Assembly (NCBI GenBank): GCA_937860115.1
Contig: CALMBI010000214.1
Location: 1 to 8,872, forward strand
DNA length: 8,872 nt
Reading direction: 5' to 3'
Source: an uncultured Arcobacter sp.
Lineage (GTDB): Bacteria > Campylobacterota > Campylobacteria > Campylobacterales > Arcobacteraceae
The notes beneath the pieces were generated by a model. The model was not told where the DNA came from, ran no database searches, and saw only the letters and a program-made list of their open reading frames with translations. Both the position numbers and the translations under genes were made by a program. This document shows, in pieces, positions 1 through 6,643 of the stretch. Each line of letters begins with the position of its first letter. The first letter of the stretch is position 1.

Positions 1-154
1 AGCACTTCAAATTTTACAAAAATACAATCACAATGCTTCAATAATAGGTCAAGCACTAAAATCAGATAACCATAAAGTTATTTTAGAATCAGCTTGGGGA
101 ACACAAAGATATCTTGATCTTCCAAGTGGAGAATTACTTCCAAGGATCTGCTAA
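1..154 (+). CDS. hypE: HypE, hydrogenase maturation protein (C-terminal end only)
   Basis: This is the 3' end of a gene that starts left of the window; codons are in phase from base 2 and give 50 residues before TAA at 152-154. The tail reads AWGTQRYLDLPSGELLPRIC, the characteristic HypE C-terminus. In this family the final cysteine is carbamoylated by HypF, and HypE dehydrates the group in an ATP-dependent step to a thiocyanate, the source of the cyanide ligands on the iron of [NiFe]-hydrogenase. It acts in the cytoplasm with HypC and HypD. The gene for HypA follows after 41 nt on the same strand, consistent with a hyp operon. The identification rests on the C-terminal motif; the ATP-binding domains lie outside the window. 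Confidence 0.93.
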   Translation, partial: ALQILQKYNHNASIIGQALKSDNHKVILESAWGTQRYLDLPSGELLPRIC

Positions 155-195
155 TGCTTTTCCTTAAAAATTGTGTATTTTTAAAGGAGTAGATC

Positions 196-537
196 ATGCA
201 CGAATATAGTATCGTCCAATCATTACTGGATAGTTGCGAAGAGCATGCAAAAGAAAACAATGCCTCAAAAGTTACAAAAGTAATTGTAAAAATAGGTGTG
301 ATGAGCGGTGTTGAGCCTGATCTTTTGCAAAGTGCCTTTGATACTTTTAAAGAAGCTACAATTTGTGAAAAAGCAGAATTTATAATCAATATTCAGCCTA
401 TTGTGATACGCTGTAATAATTGTAATCTAGAATCTACTCTAGATAAAAATGAATACGCTTGTCCACATTGTCAAAGTGTAGATATTGTTATTTTAGATGG
501 GGAAGATATGTATCTTATGAGCTTGGAATTAGAATAA
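196..537 (+). CDS. hypA: HypA, hydrogenase nickel-insertion accessory protein
   Basis: Complete 113-residue protein, the usual HypA/HybF length. It opens with MHEYSIVQSL; the N-terminal Met-His-Glu with His2 is the nickel-binding site of the family. A zinc-binding domain follows with two CxxC pairs, Cys73/Cys76 and Cys89/Cys92. HypA works with the GTPase HypB to deliver nickel to the hydrogenase large subunit after HypE/HypD/HypC have built the Fe(CN)2CO group; in Helicobacter it also serves urease. The start at 196 is fixed by the obligatory MHE and by a GGAG ribosome-binding site at 186-189. It follows hypE by 41 nt and appears to be the last gene of the operon, since a separate promoter precedes the next gene. 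I see nothing anomalous in it. Confidence 0.96.
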   Translation: MHEYSIVQSLLDSCEEHAKENNASKVTKVIVKIGVMSGVEPDLLQSAFDTFKEATICEKAEFIINIQPIVIRCNNCNLESTLDKNEYACPHCQSVDIVILDGEDMYLMSLELE

Positions 538-602
538 GTAAAAGTGACTTTGAATTTTATTACAAAAAAATAATTTCTTATGATTGAGACTGATTTTATC
601 GT

Positions 603-628
603 TTTTTGATACACTATATTATCAAAAA
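603..628 (+). promoter_or_regulatory. Promoter with embedded 9+9 bp palindrome upstream of the transporter gene
   Basis: A perfect inverted repeat, TTTTTGATA (603-611) and TATCAAAAA (620-628), is separated by 8 nt. A -10-like TATATT (615-620), or the shifted TATTAT (617-622), lies in the spacer and right arm, 22 nt before the ATG at 643. No convincing -35 is present, which is normal for Campylobacterota. The overlap of palindrome and -10 box suggests an operator for a dimeric regulator. The alternative is an AT-only hairpin acting at the end of the hyp transcript. The repeat is seen directly; its function is inferred. Confidence 0.45.
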
Positions 629-642
629 TAATTGGAGCAACC

Positions 643-1986
643 ATGATAAAAGATAGATTTAGTAGGATTGGCTTTATTTTAGCTGCTACTGGAAGTGCAG
701 TAGGATTAGGTAATATTTGGAAATTTCCCTATATTACAGGGGATAATGGTGGTGGATTATTTGTACTAGTCTACTTAGTTACTATTTTATTTGTTGGGAT
801 TAGTGTTTTTATAGCAGAATCTTATGTTGGGTATGCAACACACAAAAATAGTGTTGATGCGTTTGAAACATTAGCAAAAAGCAATAAACAAGCATGGAAA
901 TTTGGTGGATTTACTTTTGTAACAGCTCTTGCTATCCTTTCATTTTACGTGGTTGTTATTGGATGGATTTTAAAATATATGGTAGTTTCGATCACAACCT
1001 TACCCCAAAGTGTTCAAGAGGCTCAAAATATGTTTTTAGGGATGCTTAAAGAGGATATGTTCTCTCAGATAGGCTATTTTGTAGTTGCATTTCTTATTGT
1101 CGCTTTTATCGTATCAAAAGGTGTAAAAAGTGGGATTGAAAGAGTGAATAAAATCCTTATGCCAGCATTGTTCCTTCTTCTTATAGGTATGCTACTTTAT
1201 AGTATGAGTTTTGATAGTTTTGGAACTGCACTCCACTTTATGTTTTATCCAGATCTTACTCATTTTAAAAGTGAATCAATTTTAATTGCAGTTGGTCATG
1301 CGTTTTTTACACTATCAATTGGTATGGCTGCAATCCTTACATACTCTTCAAGCCTAGAAACCAATACAAACATAGTGAAATCTTCAGTGATTGTAGCTCT
1401 ACTTGATACACTTGTAGCACTCGTTGCTGGAATTGTTATCTTTACCATTTTATTTAATGCTGGATTTGAGAGTTCTCAAGGAGCTGGACTTGTATTTATA
1501 ACACTTCCTGCACTTTTTTATGAATTTGGAGCGATTGGCAATATCTTATCTTTAGCATTTTTTACTGCACTTGCATTTGCAGGGATCACATCTGCTATCT
1601 CTATCCTTGAACCAGCTGTGAGATATGTAGAGGAGAAAAAAGAGGTATCGCGTGTAAAAGCTACTTATATGATCTCATTTGGGATCGCACTTATTGGACT
1701 TGCTACACTCCTTTCAAATCTAACACCATTTAGTAATACACTTACTTTTGGAGATAAAAATCTTTTTGATTGGTTTGACTTTATCTCTTCATCAATTTTA
1801 TTACCATTAGGTGGGATAGTCACAGCTCTATTTGTAGGATTTTTTATCGATCAGAATCACCTTAAAACAAATATGCTTCATTATATGAGCAAAGGTGTTT
1901 ATAACACTTGGCTCTTTTCTATACGATTTATAGTTCCACTTGGTGTTGGGATCATTATGATAGAAAAATTAGGGTTATTCTCGTAA
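643..1986 (+). CDS. Sodium-dependent amino-acid transporter of the NSS (SNF) family
   Basis: A 447-residue inner-membrane protein of the neurotransmitter:sodium symporter family (LeuT, MhsT, TnaT, Tyt1). The signature of helix 1, GSAVGLGNIWKFPY, is at residues 17-30. Eleven hydrophobic segments can be drawn (about 9-29, 38-59, 88-118, 142-159, 168-190, 213-236, 245-272, 284-318, 340-360, 378-402, 424-441), matching the 11-helix bacterial branch rather than 12-helix LeuT. Helix 6 has the unwound VGHAFFTLSIGMA stretch (217-229), whose Phe222 corresponds to the LeuT gate Phe253. Asp255 in helix 7 probably fills the carboxylate position that makes bacterial members chloride-independent. It is predicted to take up an amino acid with Na+; the substrate cannot be read from sequence. 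The start is supported by GGAG at 634-637. It has its own promoter and converges on mutY. Confidence 0.92.
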   Translation: MIKDRFSRIGFILAATGSAVGLGNIWKFPYITGDNGGGLFVLVYLVTILFVGISVFIAESYVGYATHKNSVDAFETLAKSNKQAWKFGGFTFVTALAILSFYVVVIGWILKYMVVSITTLPQSVQEAQNMFLGMLKEDMFSQIGYFVVAFLIVAFIVSKGVKSGIERVNKILMPALFLLLIGMLLYSMSFDSFGTALHFMFYPDLTHFKSESILIAVGHAFFTLSIGMAAILTYSSSLETNTNIVKSSVIVALLDTLVALVAGIVIFTILFNAGFESSQGAGLVFITLPALFYEFGAIGNILSLAFFTALAFAGITSAISILEPAVRYVEEKKEVSRVKATYMISFGIALIGLATLLSNLTPFSNTLTFGDKNLFDWFDFISSSILLPLGGIVTALFVGFFIDQNHLKTNMLHYMSKGVYNTWLFSIRFIVPLGVGIIMIEKLGLFS

Positions 1987-1994
1987 AGAGAATA
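1976..1994 (+). terminator. Weak hairpin at the end of the transporter gene
   Basis: A 7-bp inverted repeat (TATTCTC at 1976-1982, GAGAATA at 1988-1994, loop GTAAA) spans the stop codon of the transporter gene. It lies just before the 3' end of convergent mutY. No run of T follows directly; a T-rich stretch appears only at about 2018-2025. It may help termination but is AT-rich and weak. Confidence 0.25.
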
Positions 1995-1996
1995 CT

Positions 1997-2926
1997 CTAT
2001 TGCAAAAAATCGATCGCTTTTTTTGTTAGGGATGAGATAGGTGCACTCTCTAATTTTTTTATATCTATCCACACTATATCCCCATCATATTCATCGATTC
2101 TATATAACTTAACATTAAGTCGATATTTTGTGTAGGAGTGTTTATACGAGCCTAGGTAGTTATCTTCGATTGGATCAACGCTCGGAAGTTCTAGCATATT
2201 TTTATACATCTTACCACTTGATTTGACCAGAGCTAATTTATTATCTTTAAGGAAGATTCCATAAAAAAGCTCTAATGATTCATATTCTTTCTTTTTTGTT
2301 TTTGTATAGATTTCTGGATCTTCTTTTCCATGGCAACTTTCTTGAAGTGGACATTCACGACAGTTTGGACTTTTAGGAGTGCAAATCAGTGATCCAAGAT
2401 CCATTACTGCTAGATTATGTGCTCGTGAGTGCTTGTGATTAAGAAATTGATCTGCTTTTGTCCAAATCAGATCATTCAGAGGATTAAGAAGTCCAAAAAA
2501 TCTTTTGATCACTCTTGCTATATTGGTATCCACTACAGGGATAGCTTGATGGTGTCCAAAACTACAAATAGCACTTGCTGTATATTGCCCTATTCCAGGG
2601 AGTTTTTGAAGCTCTTTTGGAGAATTTGGTAATCCTTTTTTTGATAAATTTGCTGTTTTATGAAGATTTCTCGCACGACTATAATACCCTAGTCCACTCC
2701 AAGAGGCTAAAACCTCATCAAGTGGTGCATTAGCTAAAGTTTGTAAAGTTGGAAATTTTTCTAGAAAATTTGGGTAATATTCCTCTTTTACCCTACTCAC
2801 TTGTGTTTGTTGAAGCATTATTTCACTTAGATATATATGATAAATATCATCTGTATTTCTCCATGGAAGGTCGTGTCTTCCATTTTTTTCGTACCAATCT
2901 AAAAGTGATTTTTGTATTTTCTTCAT
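1997..2926 (-). CDS. mutY: A/G-specific adenine DNA glycosylase MutY
   Basis: A 309-residue base-excision-repair enzyme that removes adenine mispaired with 8-oxoguanine. The N-terminal glycosylase core contains SEIMLQQTQV (34-43) with catalytic Glu35, the helix-hairpin-helix loop LPGIGQYTA (109-117), and the catalytic Asp133 in VVDTN. A [4Fe-4S] cluster is formed by Cys182, Cys189, Cys192 and Cys198 in the standard C-x6-C-x2-C-x5-C spacing. The C-terminal part (about 215-309) is a short NUDIX-like 8-oxoG recognition domain with KHSYTKYRL at 262-270. The total length is somewhat under the roughly 350 residues of E. coli MutY, mainly in this domain. All key residues are present, so the enzyme should be active. 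The start is supported by GGAAG just upstream. The gene is divergent from thiD. Confidence 0.97.
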   Translation of the reverse strand: MKKIQKSLLDWYEKNGRHDLPWRNTDDIYHIYLSEIMLQQTQVSRVKEEYYPNFLEKFPTLQTLANAPLDEVLASWSGLGYYSRARNLHKTANLSKKGLPNSPKELQKLPGIGQYTASAICSFGHHQAIPVVDTNIARVIKRFFGLLNPLNDLIWTKADQFLNHKHSRAHNLAVMDLGSLICTPKSPNCRECPLQESCHGKEDPEIYTKTKKKEYESLELFYGIFLKDNKLALVKSSGKMYKNMLELPSVDPIEDNYLGSYKHSYTKYRLNVKLYRIDEYDGDIVWIDIKKLESAPISSLTKKAIDFLQ

Positions 2927-2949
2927 TTTCTTCCATCAATCTTTTTTCA

Positions 2950-2955
2950 ATTATA
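2950..2955 (-). promoter_or_regulatory. Probable mutY -10 box
   Basis: The minus strand reads TATAAT at 2955-2950, 23 nt upstream of the mutY ATG. The region where a -35 would fall (about 2973-2978) has no consensus and overlaps a palindrome, TTTATAA-ATTG-TTATAAA, at 2974-2991. The perfect -10 makes this a reasonable promoter call in an AT-rich gap. Confidence 0.45.
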
Positions 2956-3028
2956 CAAAATAGGTGATGAAATTTTATAAATTGTTATAAATTTACAAAA
3001 ACAACCTACCAAAATATCTTTTACAAAT

Positions 3029-3034
3029 TATAAT
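3029..3034 (+). promoter_or_regulatory. Probable thiDE operon -10 box
   Basis: A perfect TATAAT lies 26 nt before the thiD ATG. No recognisable -35 is present. The 5' leader would be about 20 nt, ending in ACGGAG as ribosome-binding site (3049-3054). This is too short for a TPP riboswitch, and the riboswitch signature CTGAGA is absent from the whole 134-nt gap. The operon therefore does not appear to be controlled by that RNA. Confidence 0.5.
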
Positions 3035-3060
3035 CAAAGAAAAAACTTACGGAGAAAAAG

Positions 3061-3855
3061 ATGAAAGTCGTTTTAACAATAGCAGGAAGTGATAGCAGTG
3101 GTGGTGCTGGTATCCAAGCAGATCTCAAAACTTTCGAAGCATTTGGAGTTTTTGGAACTTCAGCGCTCACAGTTCTCACTGCTCAAAATACACAAGGAGT
3201 TACGGATATCAGTAGAATCGATCCAAAGTTTTTAAAAGCACAACTTGATGCAATTTTTGATGATTTTGAAGTATCGGCTATAAAGATCGGGATGTTATTT
3301 TCAAATGAGATTATAGATATAGTAAGAGAATTTATAAAAGATCTTGATATTCCTATTGTATTTGACCCTGTATTTATCTCAAAAGCGGGAAGTAAACTTC
3401 TAAGTGATGATGCGATTATCAATATGAAGTCACTTTTACCTTATGTTACAGTTATAACTCCAAATTTATTTGAAGCAAATAAACTTTTTGGATATGAATT
3501 TGCTAATACTGATAGTTTGGAAGAGATTATAAAACTCCCTTGCGGTGTTGTTATAAAAAATCATATTCATGAAATTAATCTTCACCAAAGAAGTATCGAT
3601 ACACTTTATTTAGGGCGAGATAAATTTATTTTTGATACCCCATATATCCAAACATCAAACACTCACGGTACAGGCTGTAGCTATAGTAGTGCAGTTGCTG
3701 CAAATCTTGCTCTTGGAAAAACTTTACAAGAATCGATTCAAATAGCTAAAAAGTTTATCTATCTAGCTATCAAAAATGCACCAAATATAGGTCATGGGAA
3801 AGGTCCAATCGCTCATAAAATAGGAGGTGAAATATGTCACATAGAGAAAAACTAA
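3061..3855 (+). CDS. thiD: ThiD, hydroxymethylpyrimidine / phosphomethylpyrimidine kinase
   Basis: A 264-residue ribokinase-fold enzyme of normal length that phosphorylates hydroxymethylpyrimidine (HMP) and then HMP-phosphate to HMP-pyrophosphate, the pyrimidine substrate of thiamine synthesis. It opens with MKVVLTIAGSDSSGGAGIQADLKT-type sequence (residues 1-24), diagnostic for ThiD. It also has KIGML (75-79), FDPVFISKAG (101-110), and the nucleotide/anion-hole motif HGTGCSYSSA (202-211), in which Cys206 is the conserved cysteine. The C-terminal GHGKGPIAHK (244-253) is also typical. One oddity is that the common VKGGH segment reads VVIKNHIH (163-170), without the glycine pair. thiE starts inside its last 22 bases and provides the next pathway step, so the two are co-translated. 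The start is well supported by GGAG at 3051-3054 and the conserved N-terminus. Confidence 0.95.
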   Translation: MKVVLTIAGSDSSGGAGIQADLKTFEAFGVFGTSALTVLTAQNTQGVTDISRIDPKFLKAQLDAIFDDFEVSAIKIGMLFSNEIIDIVREFIKDLDIPIVFDPVFISKAGSKLLSDDAIINMKSLLPYVTVITPNLFEANKLFGYEFANTDSLEEIIKLPCGVVIKNHIHEINLHQRSIDTLYLGRDKFIFDTPYIQTSNTHGTGCSYSSAVAANLALGKTLQESIQIAKKFIYLAIKNAPNIGHGKGPIAHKIGGEICHIEKN

Positions 3856-4460
3856 AAGGGCTTTATGTTATCACTGATGATAGCTTAACCCCTTCAAATA
3901 CACTTTTTTCTCAAGTAAAACAAGCGATAGAAGGTGGCGCGAAAATTGTTCAGCTAAGAGACAAAAAAAGCAGTGATAAAGTGATTTTACAAACAGCCCT
4001 CAAACTTCAAGAGTTGTGTCGAAGTTATAATCTACTTTTTGTTCTTAATGATAAAGTGGAACTAGCGATACAACATAAATTTGATGGACTCCATATAGGT
4101 AAAAGTGACCATGGTAGATTTGAAGAGATTAGAGCAAACTTTAAAGGTGTTTTGGGAGTTTCTTGTTATGGAGATATAGCAAAAGCACAAGAGTTTGAAA
4201 CTTTAGGAGCTGACTATGTTGCATTTGGTTCATTTTATAGCTCACCTACCAAACCAGACTCAAATATAGTGCCACTAGAAACTCTTAAAATCGCTAAAAA
4301 TCGCCTCACTATCCCTATTTGTGCAATAGGTGGGATACATAGTGAAAATCTTAGTGAAGTACTAGAAAATAGAGCTGATATGGTAGCTGTGATAAGTGAT
4401 ATCTGGAAAAGTGAAGATATCAAACAAAAATGTGAAATATACAAACAACAATTAGATTAG
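3834..4460 (+). CDS. thiE: ThiE, thiamine-phosphate synthase
   Basis: A 208-residue TIM-barrel enzyme that joins HMP-pyrophosphate and thiazole phosphate into thiamine monophosphate. Family motifs appear in order: GLYVITD (9-15), QLRDK (40-44, pyrophosphate contact), FVLND (69-73), GLHIGKSD (85-92), GVSCYGD (108-114), the phosphate-binding YVAFGSFYSSPTKP (128-141), and IPICAIGGI (160-168). The length is standard. The start overlaps thiD by 22 nt and has a near-perfect Shine-Dalgarno AGGAGGT at 3822-3828 inside thiD, the strongest ribosome-binding site in the window. The next gene follows after only 10 nt, and its ribosome-binding site overlaps the thiE stop codon. All catalytic motifs are present. 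Confidence 0.96.
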   Translation: MSHREKLKGLYVITDDSLTPSNTLFSQVKQAIEGGAKIVQLRDKKSSDKVILQTALKLQELCRSYNLLFVLNDKVELAIQHKFDGLHIGKSDHGRFEEIRANFKGVLGVSCYGDIAKAQEFETLGADYVAFGSFYSSPTKPDSNIVPLETLKIAKNRLTIPICAIGGIHSENLSEVLENRADMVAVISDIWKSEDIKQKCEIYKQQLD

Positions 4461-4470
4461 GAGAAACAAA

Positions 4471-5367
4471 ATGACAAAAATAAAAATAGCACTAGAGTGG
4501 TTTATAAATCCAGATCATCTTCCAATGATCGCTGGAGTTGAGCTTGGAAAGTATAAAGAAGCTGGGCTTGATGTAGAGATTATACAGCCAATAGAACATT
4601 ATGATGGGTTTGAAGATCTCAAAAGTGGGAAAATCGATATCCACTGCAATGAACCTTTGCATCTGTATGAACACTATTTTGATGGGATTAAGTCCCTTGG
4701 ATGTTTTTTTGAAACACGAGGTGGTGTGATGATTAGAAAAGATAGAGTTGAAAAATTAAAATCAAATCAAAAGATAAAAATAACAACTCCAGCATCCAAT
4801 GATGTGACAAACAAAATAGGATTTGAGATACTCAAAAGATATGCCCTTAAAGAGGGGTTTGAGCTATCAAAAGAGAATGTAGAGTTTGTAGAGACTGATT
4901 TTTGGCATCTGAGCAATATGCAAAATGATGAGAGTTTTGATGGTGCTTGGCTTTGTTTTTACAACTTTGAAGGGATAGAAGCAAAGATGAAAAATTTTTC
5001 AAATCTTTTTATAGACCAGCTTATCGCTCCGTATCCAAATTTTTCAGCACTTGAATTTATGACAAGTGAAGCGATTATCAAAGAAAAAGGGGAAGCCCTT
5101 TGCAATTTCATCAAAGTAACCAATGAGATGGCAAGCTACTGCAAAAAAAATCAAGAAGTAGTCAAAACTCTCTACTATGACTACACTAAAGAAGAATCAA
5201 GTGAATTGATGGATAATATCATCGCTGATACAATTCCAAGACTCGAAACTGATATCAAAGCTGATGATAAAAGATGGCTTGAGCTTTATAAATTTTTAGA
5301 GGAACTCAATGTTGTAAAACTCGGTGACACTGAGTACCAATCTATTTGGTCAACACCAAAACACTAA
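4471..5367 (+). CDS. THI5/ThiY-like (NMT1 family) protein, no signal peptide, in the thiamine operon
   Basis: A 298-residue protein with the periplasmic-binding-protein fold of the NMT1/THI5 family. Resemblance is visible in the first 75 residues: ALEWFINPDHLPMIAG (7-22), KYKEAGLDVEIIQP (27-40), and SGKIDI...EPLH (52-64). As recalled from yeast THI5, the same region reads LLNW...YHIPIF, FKEQGLDMAILEP, SGKVDM...AMIH. His64 here falls on THI5 His66, the residue consumed to make pyrimidine. However, THI5 Lys62 is Asn60 here, and the THI5 CCCFC iron-site cluster is replaced by a stretch around APYPNFSAL (186-194). The protein begins with charged residues and an in-frame TAG lies at 4453-4455, so there is no signal peptide or lipobox and none can be added. 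It is therefore predicted to be cytoplasmic. The start is supported by TAGGAG at 4458-4463. No ThiX/ThiZ-type permease or ATPase is nearby. The role is unknown but is probably in pyrimidine binding or supply for ThiD. Confidence 0.82.
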   Translation: MTKIKIALEWFINPDHLPMIAGVELGKYKEAGLDVEIIQPIEHYDGFEDLKSGKIDIHCNEPLHLYEHYFDGIKSLGCFFETRGGVMIRKDRVEKLKSNQKIKITTPASNDVTNKIGFEILKRYALKEGFELSKENVEFVETDFWHLSNMQNDESFDGAWLCFYNFEGIEAKMKNFSNLFIDQLIAPYPNFSALEFMTSEAIIKEKGEALCNFIKVTNEMASYCKKNQEVVKTLYYDYTKEESSELMDNIIADTIPRLETDIKADDKRWLELYKFLEELNVVKLGDTEYQSIWSTPKH

Positions 5368-5380
5368 AATAAAAAGCAGA

Positions 5381-5412
5381 TGGAAGTTTGATGTTTCCAA
5401 ATGATCTTTTTT
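5381..5412 (+). terminator. Weak candidate terminator after the thiamine operon
   Basis: Short stem TGGAAG (5381-5386) with TTTCCA (5394-5399), including one G-T pair, around a 7-nt loop. An AAATGATC spacer and six T (5407-5412) follow. The distance between stem and T-run is not ideal. It sits in the 68-nt gap between the thiamine operon and the envelope-protein pair, where a terminator would be sensible. Confidence 0.3.
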
Positions 5413-5435
5413 CAAAATCAATTAGAAAGATTTAG

Positions 5436-6114
5436 ATGAGAGTTTTATTTATTATTTTCATTTGTTTAGGGGAACTTTTTGCACATCAAAACTCTCTTGG
5501 GATTGGTGCCATTTATAGTACAAGTCCCTATAAATCGCAAGATGATAAAACACTTGTAGTTCCTATCATAAAACTATACAAAAGATAATTTTTATATCAA
5601 AGGCTTAGAGCTAGGATACCAATACAATCATTTCATCTCATTTATTGCTCAACCTAGATTATCTGGAAGTAAAATTGAAGGAGCAGAAGAGAAAAAAGAC
5701 ACTTTTGAAACAGGTATCAAAATCACCAATCCAATAGATGATTATAAACTCACTTATAAAGCTCTTTTTGAATCACTTGGAGTTTATGATGGCTGGAGAC
5801 ATAATCTTAGCCTGAGTAAAACTTTTGTAAAGATGCCATTTATTTTTATCCCAAATATTGGATTAGAATATCAAGATGCAAAAACAAGCGAGTATTATTT
5901 TGGAGTCAAAGAGAGTACAATCTATCCAAAGTATGATGTTGGGGATACTTTTTGTATCACAGGTGGGTTTGTTGGAATTTTCAATATCTCAAAACAATAT
6001 GGTTTCAATCTTATCTACAACTACAAAAAGTTAGATGACAAAATCACTCAAAGCCCAATAGTTACAACAAACAACAAACAAACTATCATAGGAAGTTTTG
6101 TATATAAATTTTAA
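5436..6114 (+). pseudogene. MipA/OmpV-family outer-membrane protein, broken by a one-base frameshift
   Basis: Reading from ATG 5436 gives a signal peptide (MRVLFIIFICLGELFAHQ) and a typical MipA/OmpV first strand (IGAIYSTSPYKSQDD), but stops at TAA 5586-5588 after 50 residues. If one A of the AAAA run at 5580-5583 is removed, reading continues without a stop in the frame from 5584 to 6114. That rebuilds a 225-residue protein, near normal for the family. Its later part holds LEYQDAKTSEYYFGVKES, matching the conserved YYYGV region of MipA, alternating beta-strand pattern, and a C-terminal Phe typical of outer-membrane barrels. MipA binds the murein hydrolase MltA in E. coli; OmpV-like members are porin-like. 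An internal ATG at 5833 could only yield a 93-residue fragment. The lesion is a true disruption or a sequencing indel. The lipocalin gene follows after 9 nt. Confidence 0.8.
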
Positions 6115-6123
6115 AGGGGAAAA

Positions 6124-6636
6124 ATGAAAAAATCACTATTTTTAGCTTTTTTAGCGATTATATTTGTAGGATGTGGTGGAAAAAATCCACCACTCCAAAC
6201 TGTAAAAAATGTAGATATCCAAAAATATCAAGGGACTTGGTATGAGATAGCAAGGTTTGAGCATTTTTTTGAAAAAGGGTGCAAAAATGTCACAGCAACC
6301 TATGAAATCAAAAATGATGGTGACCTAAAGGTTATCAACCGATGCACCAACATAGAAGATAATACACAAAAAGAAGCAATCGGTACTGCATATAGCGTTG
6401 ATAATACAAACTCCAAACTCAAAGTGAGTTTTTTTAGACCATTTTATGGGGATTATTATATTTTGGATTTGGCGGATAATTATAGCTATGCTCTTGTAGG
6501 AGCTCCAAGTAGAGAGCTTTTGTGGATACTAAGCCGTACAAAAACTCTTGATGAAACCACAAAACAAAAGATTTTGGATAAACTCCCTCCACTCTTATTT
6601 GATAAAGAAAAGTTTATCTGGACAATTCAAGAATAG
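6124..6636 (+). CDS. blc: Blc-type bacterial lipocalin, outer-membrane lipoprotein
   Basis: A 170-residue lipoprotein. The signal peptide MKKSLFLAFLAIIFVGC ends in a lipobox with Cys17 as the lipidated residue; Gly18 follows, not an inner-membrane retention Asp. The mature protein is a lipocalin: the GxW motif is in YQGTWYEIARF (35-45), a conserved Cys74 lies in NRCTN, the central strands are VSFFRPFYGDYYIL (101-114), and YALVGAPSRELLWILSRT (122-139) is the Blc signature. Bacterial lipocalins bind fatty acids or lysophospholipids and are linked to envelope maintenance; that role is known for E. coli Blc and inferred here. The ribosome-binding site AAGGGGA (6114-6120) touches the preceding stop codon, so it is co-transcribed with the broken barrel gene. 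The protein itself looks intact. Confidence 0.94.
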   Translation: MKKSLFLAFLAIIFVGCGGKNPPLQTVKNVDIQKYQGTWYEIARFEHFFEKGCKNVTATYEIKNDGDLKVINRCTNIEDNTQKEAIGTAYSVDNTNSKLKVSFFRPFYGDYYILDLADNYSYALVGAPSRELLWILSRTKTLDETTKQKILDKLPPLLFDKEKFIWTIQE

Positions 6637-6643
6637 ATAAGAT

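Noticed and set aside
78..389. Minus-strand open frame across the hypE-hypA junction
   Set aside because: It overlaps two well-identified genes on the other strand and its sequence resembles no family.
2002..2025. A-run, CGATCG and T-run as a bidirectional terminator for the convergent pair
   Set aside because: The arms pair only as A/T runs around a small CGATCG core with a mismatch, and the whole element lies within mutY codons; too weak to list.
1908..2135. Plus-strand open frame running from the end of the transporter gene into mutY
   Set aside because: It lies in other frames of two clear genes and has no independent support.
2749..2967. Plus-strand open frame opposite the start of mutY
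   Set aside because: It is antisense to the conserved MutY catalytic core and shows no family features.
2927..3060. TPP riboswitch upstream of the thiamine operon
   Set aside because: The conserved CTGAGA and ACCTGAT-type elements are absent, and the likely leader after TATAAT at 3029-3034 is only about 20 nt.
4471..5367. Calling the third operon gene a true THI5 HMP-phosphate synthase
   Set aside because: The histidine matches, but the PLP lysine and the cysteine cluster of THI5 are not present, so the enzymatic name is not justified.
5833..6114. Independent 93-residue gene from the ATG at 5833
   Set aside because: Its sequence is the natural C-terminal half of the MipA-type barrel, and the same frame is open well upstream to 5584.
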